Below are positions 43,604 to 51,904 of a DNA stretch of 58,241 nt, piece by piece; positions within the stretch are counted from its first letter, which is position 1, and each line of letters starts with the position of its first letter. The notes beneath the pieces were generated by a model. It saw only the letters and a list, made by a program, of their open reading frames with translations. It did no database searches and had not been told where the DNA came from. A program made the position numbers and the translations under genes. The DNA comes from Patescibacteria group bacterium (GTDB lineage Bacteria; Patescibacteriota; Patescibacteriia; Magasanikbacterales; GWA2-37-8), in contig JAQTYG010000005.1 in the NCBI GenBank assembly GCA_028688375.1, forward strand, positions 1 to 58,241. Reading direction: 5' to 3'.

Positions 43604-43632
43604 TTGACAAGGGGCCGTTTTTGTGCTATATT
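43604..43632 (+). promoter_or_regulatory. Consensus promoter, small RNA 1
   Basis: TTGACA, 17 bases, TATATT, TGTGC before the -10. The start point is near 43639. Confidence 0.85.
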
Positions 43633-43638
43633 ATACGC

Positions 43639-43700
43639 GTGATGCTAAGTCAAACTTAGTGCAACGATCCCCCGCCATGTAAATGACGGGGGATTTGTTT
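43639..43700 (+). ncRNA. Small RNA of about 62 nt with terminator
   Basis: Two hairpins: CUAAGU-CAA-ACUUAG, then ATCCCCCG...CGGGGGAT with an inner CAU-GUAA-AUG cap (GNRA-like), followed by TTTGTTT (43667-43700). A five-residue frame (MLSQT, stop) begins about 3 nt from the predicted 5' end, recalling the tRNA-Asn leader, but without a codon run. It could be a free sRNA or a leader for the next RNA. Confidence 0.65.
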
Positions 43701-43719
43701 ATGAAGGATTTTAGCTGGC

Positions 43720-43748
43720 TTGACGGGTTTTTTAACCCATGTTAGACT
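43720..43748 (+). promoter_or_regulatory. Promoter, structured RNA 2
   Basis: TTGACG, 17 bases, TAGACT. Confidence 0.6.
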
Positions 43749-43754
43749 GTTTTT

Positions 43755-43979
43755 GTTGATCCCGGGGCATGAGGTGGTTCTCGCGCCTTGTGGCCCCACA
43801 GCTGTTCATTCGGTACTCTCGCCTGTGAGAGTACGCTGCGGCTTGAGAAGCCCAGAAAAGAGCGGTAGATTCGCCAACCCAAACGATAGCGGTAACCCCC
43901 CGACCGCGAACCATTGGCGAATATACGCGACTCAGACAGGTATCGGGCTCGCTCCATTTGTACGGACGAGCCCTTTTTA
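43755..43979 (+). ncRNA. Unknown highly structured RNA of about 225 nt
   Basis: No protein frame is convincing. Helices that can be drawn: GGGGC/GCCCC, GUACUCUC/GAGAGUAC (perfect 8 bp), CAGC/GCUG around it, GGCUU-GAG-AAGCC, AUUCGCCAA/UUGGCGAAU (9 bp) enclosing GCGGU/ACCGC, and the terminator GGGCTCG...CGAGCCC-TTTTT (43945-43978). The signature sequences of RNase P RNA, tmRNA, SRP RNA and 6S RNA were looked for and not seen. Function unknown. Confidence 0.6.
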
Positions 43980-43997
43980 ATCCGAAAAGATTAATGC

Positions 43998-44026
43998 TTG
44001 CATCAAAAAAGGCGATATAGTATAAT
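43998..44026 (+). promoter_or_regulatory. Promoter, 40-aa ORF transcript
   Basis: TTGCAT, 17 bases, TATAAT. Confidence 0.7.
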
Positions 44027-44079
44027 GTTTTCGTCAACTTTCATTCTGGGATAACCCCGGAGAAGGAGGCAAAAGGGCC

Positions 44080-44202
44080 ATGGATGTGATGAACAGGAAG
44101 GCGGCGGGGGCGATGACGGAAGAGCCGAGGGTCCTCGGCGGCGCCGTCGAGAAGATGGCCAAGAGAACGGCGACCTTCATGGTCGACGTGGTCGGGGGCT
44201 AG
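44080..44202 (+). CDS. Small protein (40 aa) with strong SD
   Basis: The frame runs MDVMNRKAAGAMTEEPRV to VDVVGG, then TAG; AAGGAGG lies nine bases before the ATG. Too short for the ORF track. It is basic at first and hydrophobic at the end. GC-rich third positions match the other orphan genes. Promoter, SD and position at the 5' end of a roughly 500-nt transcript support it; there is no homology evidence. Confidence 0.55.
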   Translation: MDVMNRKAAGAMTEEPRVLGGAVEKMAKRTATFMVDVVGG

Positions 44203-44497
44203 CGGGAGAAGACCCGAAAGCTCTCAAGAACCGACAACCTCGGAATCGGGGAAACCCCGAAACAGGAGGCACGAACATCGTGTACACGAAGACCCCGATG
44301 TAGTACCAGAGGACAAACGTCAGCCCCACGGCGCGAGGGCAGTTCGCGCAAAAAGAGGTTCGCGACCGGGCGAAAAACCCCCAATGCTAGTTGTGGCCTG
44401 AAGATGGCCGCTCCTCGCTTGGCGGCAATCGCCAAACCTGCTCGTTTGGTCAACGAGCGCAGCCCCACGGCGCGAGGACAGTTCGCGCCTAGTCATT
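44203..44497 (+). other. 3' part of the 40-aa transcript: second SD, short frames, structured RNA
   Basis: A hairpin CGGGG-AAA-CCCCG is followed by CAGGAGG and a GTG at 44280 that stops after seven codons; the same frame continues past this TAG to another at 44388. A 31-codon ATG frame spans 44404-44499. A direct repeat GCCCCACGGCGCGAGG(G/A)CAG occurs at about 44325 and 44462, and both copies can be read as SPTARGQFA. The last 110 bases also fold as UCCUCGC/GCGAGGA closing two hairpins (UUGGCG/CGCCAA, GCUCGUU/AACGAGC). Coding or RNA, not resolved. Confidence 0.4.
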
Positions 44498-44530
44498 GAC
44501 CCCGGACGAAGTCGGGGTCTTTATTTTTTT
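44498..44530 (+). terminator. Terminator of the 40-aa transcript
   Basis: GACCCCG-GACGAAGT-CGGGGTC followed by TTTATTTTTTT. Confidence 0.85.
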
Positions 44531-44616
44531 ATCAACCCATGTTAAGGTAGCCTCTGCGGGCGGCGACCGGTCCTTGGCATCACCATTGGCATTAAGGTTA
44601 ACCTCTCGCCCCCGCA

Positions 44617-44652
44617 ATTAAAAAACCCGCCTCTTCGGCGGGTTTTTTAATT
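44617..44652. terminator. Bidirectional terminator facing topA
   Basis: AATTAAAAAACCCGCC-TCTTC-GGCGGGTTTTTTAATT, a perfect long stem. It ends the topA operon on the minus strand and backs up the terminator at 44498. Confidence 0.85.
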
Positions 44653-44663
44653 TGTTTTTCACC

Positions 44664-44743
44664 TTCCTCCTCTTTTAAAGAGGAGGACTGAGGTGGAGTC
44701 AGACTCTCCCCCGGCCCCTCTCTTTAGAAGAGAGGGGAAGCTC
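44664..44743. repeat. Intergenic copy of the tgt-type palindromic repeat
   Basis: CCTCCTCTTTTAAAGAGGAGG and, next to it, GACTCTCCCCC...CCCCTCTCTTTAGAAGAGAG. It shares the GACTC-CCCC ends and the CCCTCTCTT..AAGAGAGGGG core of the two copies in tgt, rearranged. Lies directly after topA. Confidence 0.75.
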
Positions 44744-44749
44744 GATTTT

Positions 44750-46972
44750 TTATTTATGTTCCGGGCGTTCCTTATTACTGCAGATCACTTCGCCTTTTTT
44801 GGTAAAGACCATCGGCGCTTTGCACTCAGTACAGCTCTCGCCATTCGGTCGATCCCAGAGAGCGAAGTCGCAGTCCGGATAGCGGTTACAGCCGTAAAAT
44901 ATTTTTCCCCGGCGCGTTTTGCGCTGGATGATTTCACCGGTTCCGCATTTCGGGCATTTCAGATTTAGTTTGATTTCAATATTTTTTATATTCTTGCATT
45001 TCGGATAGGCGGAACAGCTTAAGAACGGACCAAAGCGTCCGACTTTGCGCACCATCGGTTCACCGCACTTGTCGCAGACCTCATTAGTCGGCTCGGCCGC
45101 GGCGGCTTCTTTTTCTCCGCCGATCGGCTTGGTAGTCTTGCATTCCGGGAAACCGGTGCAGGCCAGGAATTTTCCGAAGCGCCCCATTTTTATCACCATT
45201 GGTTTGCCGCACTTCGGGCAGACCTCGTCGGTTTTTTCCTCGGTCAACTCCTTCTTGTTCAGCTCCTTGTCTTTTTTTATCAGGTTTTCTTTAAACGGGC
45301 CGTAAAAATCCGCAATGACCGGGCGCCATTCTTTTTCACCCTCGGCCACCTGGTCGAGCGACTCTTCCATTTGCGCGGTGAATTGATAGTCAACGATATG
45401 GGGAAAATGGGCGACCAATAAATCATTGACCAAATAGGCGATTTCCTTGGGAAACAGTTTCTTTTTGTCGTCGCGCTCTACATAACCGCGGTCTTCAATC
45501 GTAGCGATGGTCGGGGCGTAGGTGGACGGTCGGCCGATGCCGAATTCTTCCAGCGCCTTAACCAAAGTGGCGTCGGAATAGCGTCCCGGCGGTTCGGTAA
45601 AATGTTGTTCCGGCAGAAGTTCGGCGCAATTTACCGCTGTGCCGGTCGTCAGCTTGGGTAAAATATTTTCTTTGGTTTTTTCCGGATATAATTTTAAGAA
45701 ACCCTCAAACACGATATTTTGTCCGTTGGCGCGGAAAGTATAACTGTTGTTTGAAGCGATATCAATCACCGCGTTGTTGATTTTGGCCGGGGCCATTTGC
45801 GAAGCCATTGCTCGGCGCCAAATCAAATCGTAAAGGCGGAATTGGTTTTTATCCAAATGCTGTTCTAAGGAATCCGGGTCGCGTCCGGCTTCTGTCGGCC
45901 GGATGGCTTCGTGCGCTTCTTGGGCGGACTTGCTTTTTGTTTTAAAAATACGCGGTTCGCCGGCGTAATATTTTTCACCGAAATCGGCGCTGATTTTTTC
46001 CCGCGCGTCACCGAGAAATTTCTCCGATAAATTGGTGGAGTCGGTACGCATGTAGGTAATCAAACCGACCGAACCTTCGGCGCCGAGTTCCACGCCTTCG
46101 TAAAGCTGTTGGGCGATGCGCATGGTTTGTTTAGCGGAAAAACCCAAACGATGGTTGGCCTCTTGCTGGAGAGTGGAAGTGGTGAACGGCGCCGAGCTTT
46201 GTCGGCTGGTCTGTTTTTCTTCGGTGTTGGCGACGGTATAAGCCGCGCCGTCAAGCGCTTTTAAAATAGCGTCCACCTGTTCCTTGTTTTTCAAATCCAT
46301 TTTGTCCAGCTTGCCGTCCGGCGTGGCCGTCAGTTTGGCATTGAATTTTTCTTCACCCTGGGCGGAAAAATCACCGCCAACGCTCCAGTATTCTTCCGGC
46401 GTGAATTTTTGGATTTCCCGCTCGCGTTCCACCACCAGACGCACGGCCACTGATTGCACCCGGCCGGCGGACAGACCTTTGGCCACTTTGCGCCAAAGAA
46501 AAGGGGATAATTCATAGCCGACCAAACGGTCCAGCACGCGGCGCGCCTGTTGCGCGTCCACCAATTTCATATCCAAGGCGCGCGGGTGTTCCAAGGCGGT
46601 TTCAATCGCGTTTTTGGTAATTTCATGAAAAGTAATGCGCTCAATTTTTTCCGGATTCAGTCCGAGCACGTTGGACAGATGCCAAGAAATAGCTTCACCT
46701 TCGCGGTCCTCATCAGACGCGAATAAAACTTTGTCGGCTTTGGCGGCGGCGGTTTTTAACTCCTTGACAATTTTTGATTTGTCTCGGCTGACGACATATT
46801 GCGGTTCAAAATTTTTCTCCACATTGATGCCGAGTTTGTGTTTGGGCAAATCGCGAATATGGCCAAAAGAGGACTTTACCACAAAGTCCTTATCTAAAAA
46901 TTTGGTAATGGTCTTGGCTTTAGCCGGAGATTCGACGATTACCAGAGTTTTTACCGCGTGTTTTTTGGTCAT
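44750..46972 (-). CDS. topA: DNA topoisomerase I
   Basis: Relaxes negative supercoils. Start at ATG 46972 (MTKKHAVKTLVIVESPAKAKTI); the ORF track adds 13 residues. Toprim domain first, catalytic Tyr in GLITYMRTDSTNL (about 300), then three complete zinc ribbons (CPKCGKPM...CTGFPEC, CDKCGEPM...CSAYPKC, CPKCGTGE...CNRYPDC) and a fourth partial one (CTECKAPM). 740 aa. Confidence 0.97.
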   Translation of the reverse strand: MTKKHAVKTLVIVESPAKAKTITKFLDKDFVVKSSFGHIRDLPKHKLGINVEKNFEPQYVVSRDKSKIVKELKTAAAKADKVLFASDEDREGEAISWHLSNVLGLNPEKIERITFHEITKNAIETALEHPRALDMKLVDAQQARRVLDRLVGYELSPFLWRKVAKGLSAGRVQSVAVRLVVEREREIQKFTPEEYWSVGGDFSAQGEEKFNAKLTATPDGKLDKMDLKNKEQVDAILKALDGAAYTVANTEEKQTSRQSSAPFTTSTLQQEANHRLGFSAKQTMRIAQQLYEGVELGAEGSVGLITYMRTDSTNLSEKFLGDAREKISADFGEKYYAGEPRIFKTKSKSAQEAHEAIRPTEAGRDPDSLEQHLDKNQFRLYDLIWRRAMASQMAPAKINNAVIDIASNNSYTFRANGQNIVFEGFLKLYPEKTKENILPKLTTGTAVNCAELLPEQHFTEPPGRYSDATLVKALEEFGIGRPSTYAPTIATIEDRGYVERDDKKKLFPKEIAYLVNDLLVAHFPHIVDYQFTAQMEESLDQVAEGEKEWRPVIADFYGPFKENLIKKDKELNKKELTEEKTDEVCPKCGKPMVIKMGRFGKFLACTGFPECKTTKPIGGEKEAAAAEPTNEVCDKCGEPMVRKVGRFGPFLSCSAYPKCKNIKNIEIKLNLKCPKCGTGEIIQRKTRRGKIFYGCNRYPDCDFALWDRPNGESCTECKAPMVFTKKGEVICSNKERPEHK

Positions 46973-47017
46973 AATTGCCACTATATTAATGAAAAAGCTA
47001 GATAATGTCAAGAGCCC

Positions 47018-48100
47018 CTAGCGGGCGGTGATGTATTTCATTCCACCCAGATTTTTTATCAGGCCTTTAATTTCCATCATGGTGAGAGCGCTGCCGGTGG
47101 CGGCGCTATCCAAGCCGATTTGTAAAATAATTTCGTCAATGTGTTTTGGCTCGCGGGTCAGCGCGCCCAGAATTTTTTCTTCAATCGGCAACAGGTTGGC
47201 CAGGGTTTGTTTTTTGGTTTCTTCGGCGATGGCTGCCAAATTAAGCGCCTCTAAAACATCATTCGGTTCGGTAATAAAATGCGCGCCGAATTTTAGTAAA
47301 TTGTTTCCGCCGACGCCGGTCAAAGAAGTGGCTGAATGTGGCACCGCCATCACTTCGCGATTATAATCCAGGGCGACTTTGGCGGTAATCAGCGCGCCTG
47401 ATTCCGTCGGCGCTTCAATCACCAGCGTGCCGAGCGACAGGCCGGCGATGACGCGGTTGCGCGCCGGAAAACTGTATTGCGTGGCCAAAAATCCGGGCGG
47501 ATATTCCGAGATTACGGCCCCGCCTCGGTCAATGATTCTCTCCGCCAGCACCCGATGCGCCGTTGGATAAACCGTGTTCCTGTCCACGCCGGTGCCCAAT
47601 ACGGCCACGGTGATGCCTCCGGCTTTGAGAGTGGCTTCGTGAGCAATGCCGTCCACGCCATAAGCCAGCCCGCTGACAATAACCAGGCCTTGGCGGGCTA
47701 ACGCGCCGGCTAATTCGTCGCATATTTGCCGGCCGTAAGAAGTAACTCGGCGCGTGCCGACGATGGCCAAGGTCGGCTGGTCCGCGCGAGGCATTTGCCC
47801 GCGAATAAATAAAGTATGGGGCGGGTCGGTGATTTGTTTGAGCAGAGGCGGATAGTCCGTTTCATTGATGGAGATAGTGGTGATACCCTCGCGTTCAATA
47901 ATATTTTTGTAATATTCCAATGGGCGCGACTCACGCCAAACGATAAATTCATGAGCTACTTCCGCCTCAATGCCGGCGCGCGCCAAATCTTCAAATTCCG
48001 CCGACCAGATTTTTTCCAAGTCGGAAAAATAAGCCGCCAGTTTTCGGAACCGGCGGTTGTAAAATTTGGGGAAGAAGGCGAGAGCGGGCAAGGTGGACAT
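47018..48100 (-). CDS. dprA: DNA-processing protein DprA
   Basis: Loads RecA on incoming single-stranded DNA during transformation. Start at ATG 48100 (MSTLPALAFFPKF); a TTG at 48121 would overlap pth. Rossmann core LAIVGTRRVTSYGRQICDEL, SGLAYGVDGIAHEATL, and C-terminal winged-helix DML1-like region (LTREPKHIDEIILQIG). 360 aa. Its presence agrees with the DNA uptake machinery common in CPR genomes. Confidence 0.96.
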   Translation of the reverse strand: MSTLPALAFFPKFYNRRFRKLAAYFSDLEKIWSAEFEDLARAGIEAEVAHEFIVWRESRPLEYYKNIIEREGITTISINETDYPPLLKQITDPPHTLFIRGQMPRADQPTLAIVGTRRVTSYGRQICDELAGALARQGLVIVSGLAYGVDGIAHEATLKAGGITVAVLGTGVDRNTVYPTAHRVLAERIIDRGGAVISEYPPGFLATQYSFPARNRVIAGLSLGTLVIEAPTESGALITAKVALDYNREVMAVPHSATSLTGVGGNNLLKFGAHFITEPNDVLEALNLAAIAEETKKQTLANLLPIEEKILGALTREPKHIDEIILQIGLDSAATGSALTMMEIKGLIKNLGGMKYITAR

Positions 48101-48110
48101 GACGCGGAAG

Positions 48111-48635
48111 TTAGAGGCCAAAGATTTTTTTAATTATCTCTGTCAGCGCGCTGTTTATTTTGTCCTGTTCCGCTTTGGGCATTTTTTTTAATACGAATTC
48201 AGCCGTATCTTTTATCGCTCGCGCCGGTTTGATGCCGATACGAACGCGCGTAAAATTTTTAGTGCCCAAGGATTCAATGATTGACTTAACACCATTGTGC
48301 CCGGCCGGTCCGCGGTCTTTTTGTATCCGGTATTCGCCCAGCGGGATATCCTTGTCATCATGAACCACGATAATTTCCGCCGGTTTTATTTTGTAGAAAG
48401 CCGCCAGCGTCCGCACCGCCGCGCCGGAGATATTCATAAAAGTTTGCGGTTTAGCCAAGATTATTTTTTTACCGCCAACTTCTCCTTGGGAAATTTCAGC
48501 TTTGAGTTTGGCCGTTGGGCTGAAAGCGGGCAGTCGCCAGTCGCCGATCGCCCGATCGGCGAAGATGAAGCCGACATTATGCCGTGTGTTGGCGTATTCT
48601 TTTCCCGGATTGCCGAGGCCGACGATTAATTTCAT
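48111..48635 (-). CDS. pth: Peptidyl-tRNA hydrolase
   Basis: Recycles stalled peptidyl-tRNA. GLGNPGKEYANTRHNVGF (6-23) includes the Asn and catalytic His; FMNISG, VHDDKDIPLG and GHNGVKSI complete the active site. 174 aa. Lies 6 bases after der. Confidence 0.97.
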   Translation of the reverse strand: MKLIVGLGNPGKEYANTRHNVGFIFADRAIGDWRLPAFSPTAKLKAEISQGEVGGKKIILAKPQTFMNISGAAVRTLAAFYKIKPAEIIVVHDDKDIPLGEYRIQKDRGPAGHNGVKSIIESLGTKNFTRVRIGIKPARAIKDTAEFVLKKMPKAEQDKINSALTEIIKKIFGL

Positions 48636-48641
48636 AAAAAA

Positions 48642-50015
48642 TTATCGTTTTATTTTTTTCATTTTAATAACAATCGGTGAAGCAAAAAAACCATATTGTT
48701 CGCGCAAGCGATTTTTCAAGTAATTGACATAGGAGATGTGCAGGGAAGTTTTGCTTTTAATATCCAGTTCGAAGACCGGCAAGTCGGCGTCCAGCTGTTT
48801 GAAGCCGAGAATTTTCGGATGGCGCACGCCCATCCCTCGCGCCGGTCGTTGGGCTTGGGTGATTTTTTTGAAAAATTCCTGCAAGTCGGCCGGCGGGATG
48901 ACTATTTGCTTTTCCAAATAAGCGCGTTTGATCATGGGGAAAATTTGGTGCACGCGGTATTCGGTCAGCGCGCTGACAAAAACGATCGGAGCATAGGACA
49001 AATGAGGAAAATAGGAATAAATTTTTTCCCGCACTTCGTTGCGGAAAGGGTCTTCGTTGCCTTCGGCTAAGTCCCATTTGTTGATGATAATAATGGCGCT
49101 TTTGGCGTGTTCTTCCATAAAACCGCCGAGCTGTTTGTCTTGGTCGGTAATCGGTTGGGAGGCGTCAAGCACGAATAAAGCCACATCGGCGCGGGTAATC
49201 GCTTCCAAACTTTTGCCAATGCCCTGGCGTTCCAAGTCGCCCGAGACTTTGGTCTTCCGACGGATGCCGGCGGTATCAATAAATAATATTTGGTCGCCGT
49301 CGATTTCCACCAACGTGTCGTGCGGTTCGCGGGTAGTGTGGGGCATGTCAGAAACAATCACGCGCGGTTCACCGATTAATTTGTTAAATAAAGATGATTT
49401 GCCCACGTTAGGTTTGCCGATGATCGCCGCCTTAATGGTCGGTTTGATCACGATTTTTTTCGGCCGTTTTTTTAATTTGCCCAGATGTTTATAGAGCGCG
49501 TCTAACAGGTCGCCGGTGTTGCTGCCATTTATCGCCGAGACCGGGATCGGTTCGCCCAAACCGAGTTTTTTCCATTGCGGGTCAAAGACGCGGCTGCGAT
49601 CGGCGGCTGAGTCGGCCTTATTGCCCACCAAAATAATTGGTTTTTTTCCGCCGTATTTTTTGAAAAGTTTTTTAGCCAATTCTTTTTCCTGGGGCAAGAG
49701 CTCGTCTTGCAAATCAACGACAAAAATAATCAAGTCGGCACTCTTAACGGCGATTTCCGTTTGCTCGATAATGTTTTTTTCCAAAGGTACGGTATCGTCA
49801 AAAGTCAGACCGCCGGTGTCTACTAGCTGGAAATTTTTTCCGCGCCAAGCGACCGTGCCGATATTGCGAGTGCGAGTGGTGCCGGGCACGGGAGAAACCA
49901 AAGCGTGCGATGATTCGGTCAAGCGATTGAATAAAGTGGATTTGCCAACATTAACTCGGCCGACCAGCGCGGCGGTCGGTAAATTCAAGTTGATTATTTT
50001 CGCCGGTGAAGCCAT
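48642..50015 (-). CDS. der: Ribosome-assembly GTPase Der/EngA
   Basis: Two tandem G domains: GRVNVGKSTLFNRL (19-32) and GKPNVGKSSLFNKL (about 197-210), each with DTxG and NKxD motifs, and the C-terminal KH-like domain. 457 aa. Required for 50S assembly. Confidence 0.97.
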   Translation of the reverse strand: MASPAKIINLNLPTAALVGRVNVGKSTLFNRLTESSHALVSPVPGTTRTRNIGTVAWRGKNFQLVDTGGLTFDDTVPLEKNIIEQTEIAVKSADLIIFVVDLQDELLPQEKELAKKLFKKYGGKKPIILVGNKADSAADRSRVFDPQWKKLGLGEPIPVSAINGSNTGDLLDALYKHLGKLKKRPKKIVIKPTIKAAIIGKPNVGKSSLFNKLIGEPRVIVSDMPHTTREPHDTLVEIDGDQILFIDTAGIRRKTKVSGDLERQGIGKSLEAITRADVALFVLDASQPITDQDKQLGGFMEEHAKSAIIIINKWDLAEGNEDPFRNEVREKIYSYFPHLSYAPIVFVSALTEYRVHQIFPMIKRAYLEKQIVIPPADLQEFFKKITQAQRPARGMGVRHPKILGFKQLDADLPVFELDIKSKTSLHISYVNYLKNRLREQYGFFASPIVIKMKKIKR

Positions 50016-50022
50016 ATGGTTA

Positions 50023-51594
50023 TCATTCTTTAGCGTCAGTTCCTAAAATTACTAAAATGTCGGTTTCCGGATTGAACTTCGCGCCCGCCTCGCTCTCCGC
50101 AGTGTTCGGGTCATCATAATCGTCGTGTAGCCAATTGGGCAGGGTCATTTCTATTTTACCTTTAATCTGCTTGGAAAGATAGTTGACGATATCGTTGGAC
50201 ACGGTTTGATTGATCAGGTAAATGGTAGTGGAAGCGATCGGTCGTTTGCCGCTGTTGCCGATGGTGACGATGGTGAATCCCTGATCGGATAATTTGGTTT
50301 GATAACGGCTGGCCAAGCCGGCGCGCCAAGTGCCGTTTTGCACTTCTATTTTCGCCCCTTCTAAAAATTCCAGGTGGGGCGTGGGCGTGGCCGTAGGCAT
50401 GGGGAAGCCCGGTGACGTGCTACTGTTAACGCGCTCATTAGCCGTGTAACCGACAGACGTAATCGGCGCGCTCGCCTTGAAATTTGGATCAAAGACGCCG
50501 GCGATGGCCGCGTTGATGGCATCAAAATTTCCGGTTTTTGGCGCCAGCATAAAAGCGCCGGTATCGGCGATGTAGGAATAAAGGTAGCCCTGCGGTCCGC
50601 TTTCTAAAACCAAGCTTTTTACTTTGCTCGTGTCAATATCTTTGGCCACACTGGCCAGGTAAGCGATTTGGCTGATATCTAAATTAGTGGTGACATTATC
50701 AGCCAGAGACGCCCAGATATTTTTAATGACGGTCGGTGACGTAAAAGTGCCAAAAGAAAATATTCTCTGTTTGAGCGCGGAAAGAATTTGCTGTTGGCGC
50801 CGGGAGCGGGCGAAGTCGGAACTTTCGCCGTTGGTGCCGTGGCGTGAACGGGCGTATTGCAGTGCTTTAGTGCCGTCCATCATTTGTGTGCCGGAAGAAA
50901 AACCAACGGTTTGGTAGGCGTAATTATCCGCCGGGAAAGAGTAGTCGATGAACGGATTAGTTACAGTCACCTCCACCCCGCCGACGGCGTTGATTATTTG
51001 TTCAAAGGCCGTGAAGTCGACTCGGACATAATAGGGGATATCCAATTTAAAAGTTTCGGAAAAAATTTGGCGCGCGTATTCTCCGCCCTGGCCGGGATTT
51101 TTTTTCTCTCCCCAAGCGTCGGCGTAATTAATGCGCCAAAAACCGTTGTCTCCCATTTTTACTCCCAAGTCCCGCGGGATGGAAATTAAGGCCACTTCTT
51201 TGGTGCTCGGCTTGATGCTGGCGATAATATTGGTGTCGCTTAAATACGGCCCTTCGTGCCCCGGTCCGCCGATACCCAAAAGTAAAATATTCACGCGGTC
51301 ATTTTCTTGGCCGATCAGCGTGTTTTCACCGCCGGCGAAAAAGAAATTTTTTACCGCTTGGAAGAGGCCGAATTTTTTCGGTTGAAGGGTGTTGCCACCG
51401 TAGTCCGGCGCGTTTTGACCGGCCAGCCAGGCGCGCGCGCCCAGTGTGCCGAGCAACACTAAAATTAGGACAATTAAAAAATAAAGAAAAAGCGGTTTTT
51501 TCTTTTTTGGTTTATTCAGGTTGATCTCTCGGGGAAAGGTTTTTTCCGTCGGAGCGTCACCGATATTCTGTCGGCTAAAATCCGGTTCTTCCAT
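50023..51594 (-). CDS. LytR-CpsA-Psr family protein with LytR C-terminal domain
   Basis: Attaches glycopolymers to the cell wall or envelope. 523 aa: cytosolic basic N-terminus, membrane helix (about 36-55), LCP domain (NILLLGIGG, ISIPRDLGV, ALQYARSRHG, DFARSRRQQQ with the conserved Arg residues), a Pro/Thr linker, and a LytR_C domain (IEVQNGTWRAGLASRYQTKL). First gene of the operon LCP-der-pth-dprA-topA. Confidence 0.95.
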   Translation of the reverse strand: MEEPDFSRQNIGDAPTEKTFPREINLNKPKKKKPLFLYFLIVLILVLLGTLGARAWLAGQNAPDYGGNTLQPKKFGLFQAVKNFFFAGGENTLIGQENDRVNILLLGIGGPGHEGPYLSDTNIIASIKPSTKEVALISIPRDLGVKMGDNGFWRINYADAWGEKKNPGQGGEYARQIFSETFKLDIPYYVRVDFTAFEQIINAVGGVEVTVTNPFIDYSFPADNYAYQTVGFSSGTQMMDGTKALQYARSRHGTNGESSDFARSRRQQQILSALKQRIFSFGTFTSPTVIKNIWASLADNVTTNLDISQIAYLASVAKDIDTSKVKSLVLESGPQGYLYSYIADTGAFMLAPKTGNFDAINAAIAGVFDPNFKASAPITSVGYTANERVNSSTSPGFPMPTATPTPHLEFLEGAKIEVQNGTWRAGLASRYQTKLSDQGFTIVTIGNSGKRPIASTTIYLINQTVSNDIVNYLSKQIKGKIEMTLPNWLHDDYDDPNTAESEAGAKFNPETDILVILGTDAKE

Positions 51595-51620
51595 ACATTA
51601 ATATTAAATATGGCAGGGGC

Positions 51621-51649
51621 ATTATAACACAGCTGTTTTTTGTTTTCAA
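51621..51649 (-). promoter_or_regulatory. Promoter of LCP-der-pth-dprA-topA
   Basis: On the minus strand: TTGAAA, 17 bases, TATAAT, TGTGT before the -10. Confidence 0.75.
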
Positions 51650-51726
51650 CCCTGCTATTTTTCGCCCTATCTTTCCCAGCCGAGGCCTTTTTTATGGGAT
51701 TTTCTGGGGTTAAATAGGGCCAACCC

Positions 51727-51755
51727 TTGATTTTTTTCTTTTATTGTGTTATCAT
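51727..51755 (+). promoter_or_regulatory. Promoter of tRNA-Val and the 168-aa gene
   Basis: TTGATT, 17 bases, TATCAT. The roughly 45-nt leader can form CCAGG...CCTGG and GGAA...TTCC hairpins but contains no terminator or codon run. Confidence 0.6.
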
Positions 51756-51806
51756 TCCAGGTAGAAATATCGGCTTCAATCATGCCTGGGAAGCTCTATT
51801 CCAATT

Positions 51807-51880
51807 GGATGATTAGCTCAGCTGGTTAGAGCGTTGCATTCACATTGCAAAGGCCACTGGTTCGAATCCAGTATCATCCA
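51807..51880 (+). tRNA. tRNA-Val (anticodon CAC)
   Basis: 74 nt: acceptor GGATGAT/ATCATCC, D arm GCTC/GAGC, anticodon stem TTGCA/TGCAA with loop TTCACAT (CAC), T arm ACTGG-TTCGAAT-CCAGT. CCA not encoded. A protein gene starts 25 bases later. Confidence 0.95.
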
Positions 51881-51904
51881 CAGGGTTAATTTGTTACCCA
51901 AAAT

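Noticed and set aside
43720-43980. An 86-aa plus-strand ORF and a 101-aa minus-strand ORF over the structured RNA
   Set aside because: The plus-strand ORF would start inside the promoter, neither has an SD or recognisable domain, and the DNA is dominated by long stems.
44280-44390. Stop-codon recoding (TAG read as an amino acid) in the short GTG frame
   Set aside because: TAG is used as a normal terminator by nearby genes, the frame is only 36 codons, and no recoding signal is visible. Kept only as a question in the findings.
51756-51806. Attenuator leader before tRNA-Val like that of tRNA-Asn
   Set aside because: The leader has weak hairpins but no terminator U-run and no ORF with Val codons.
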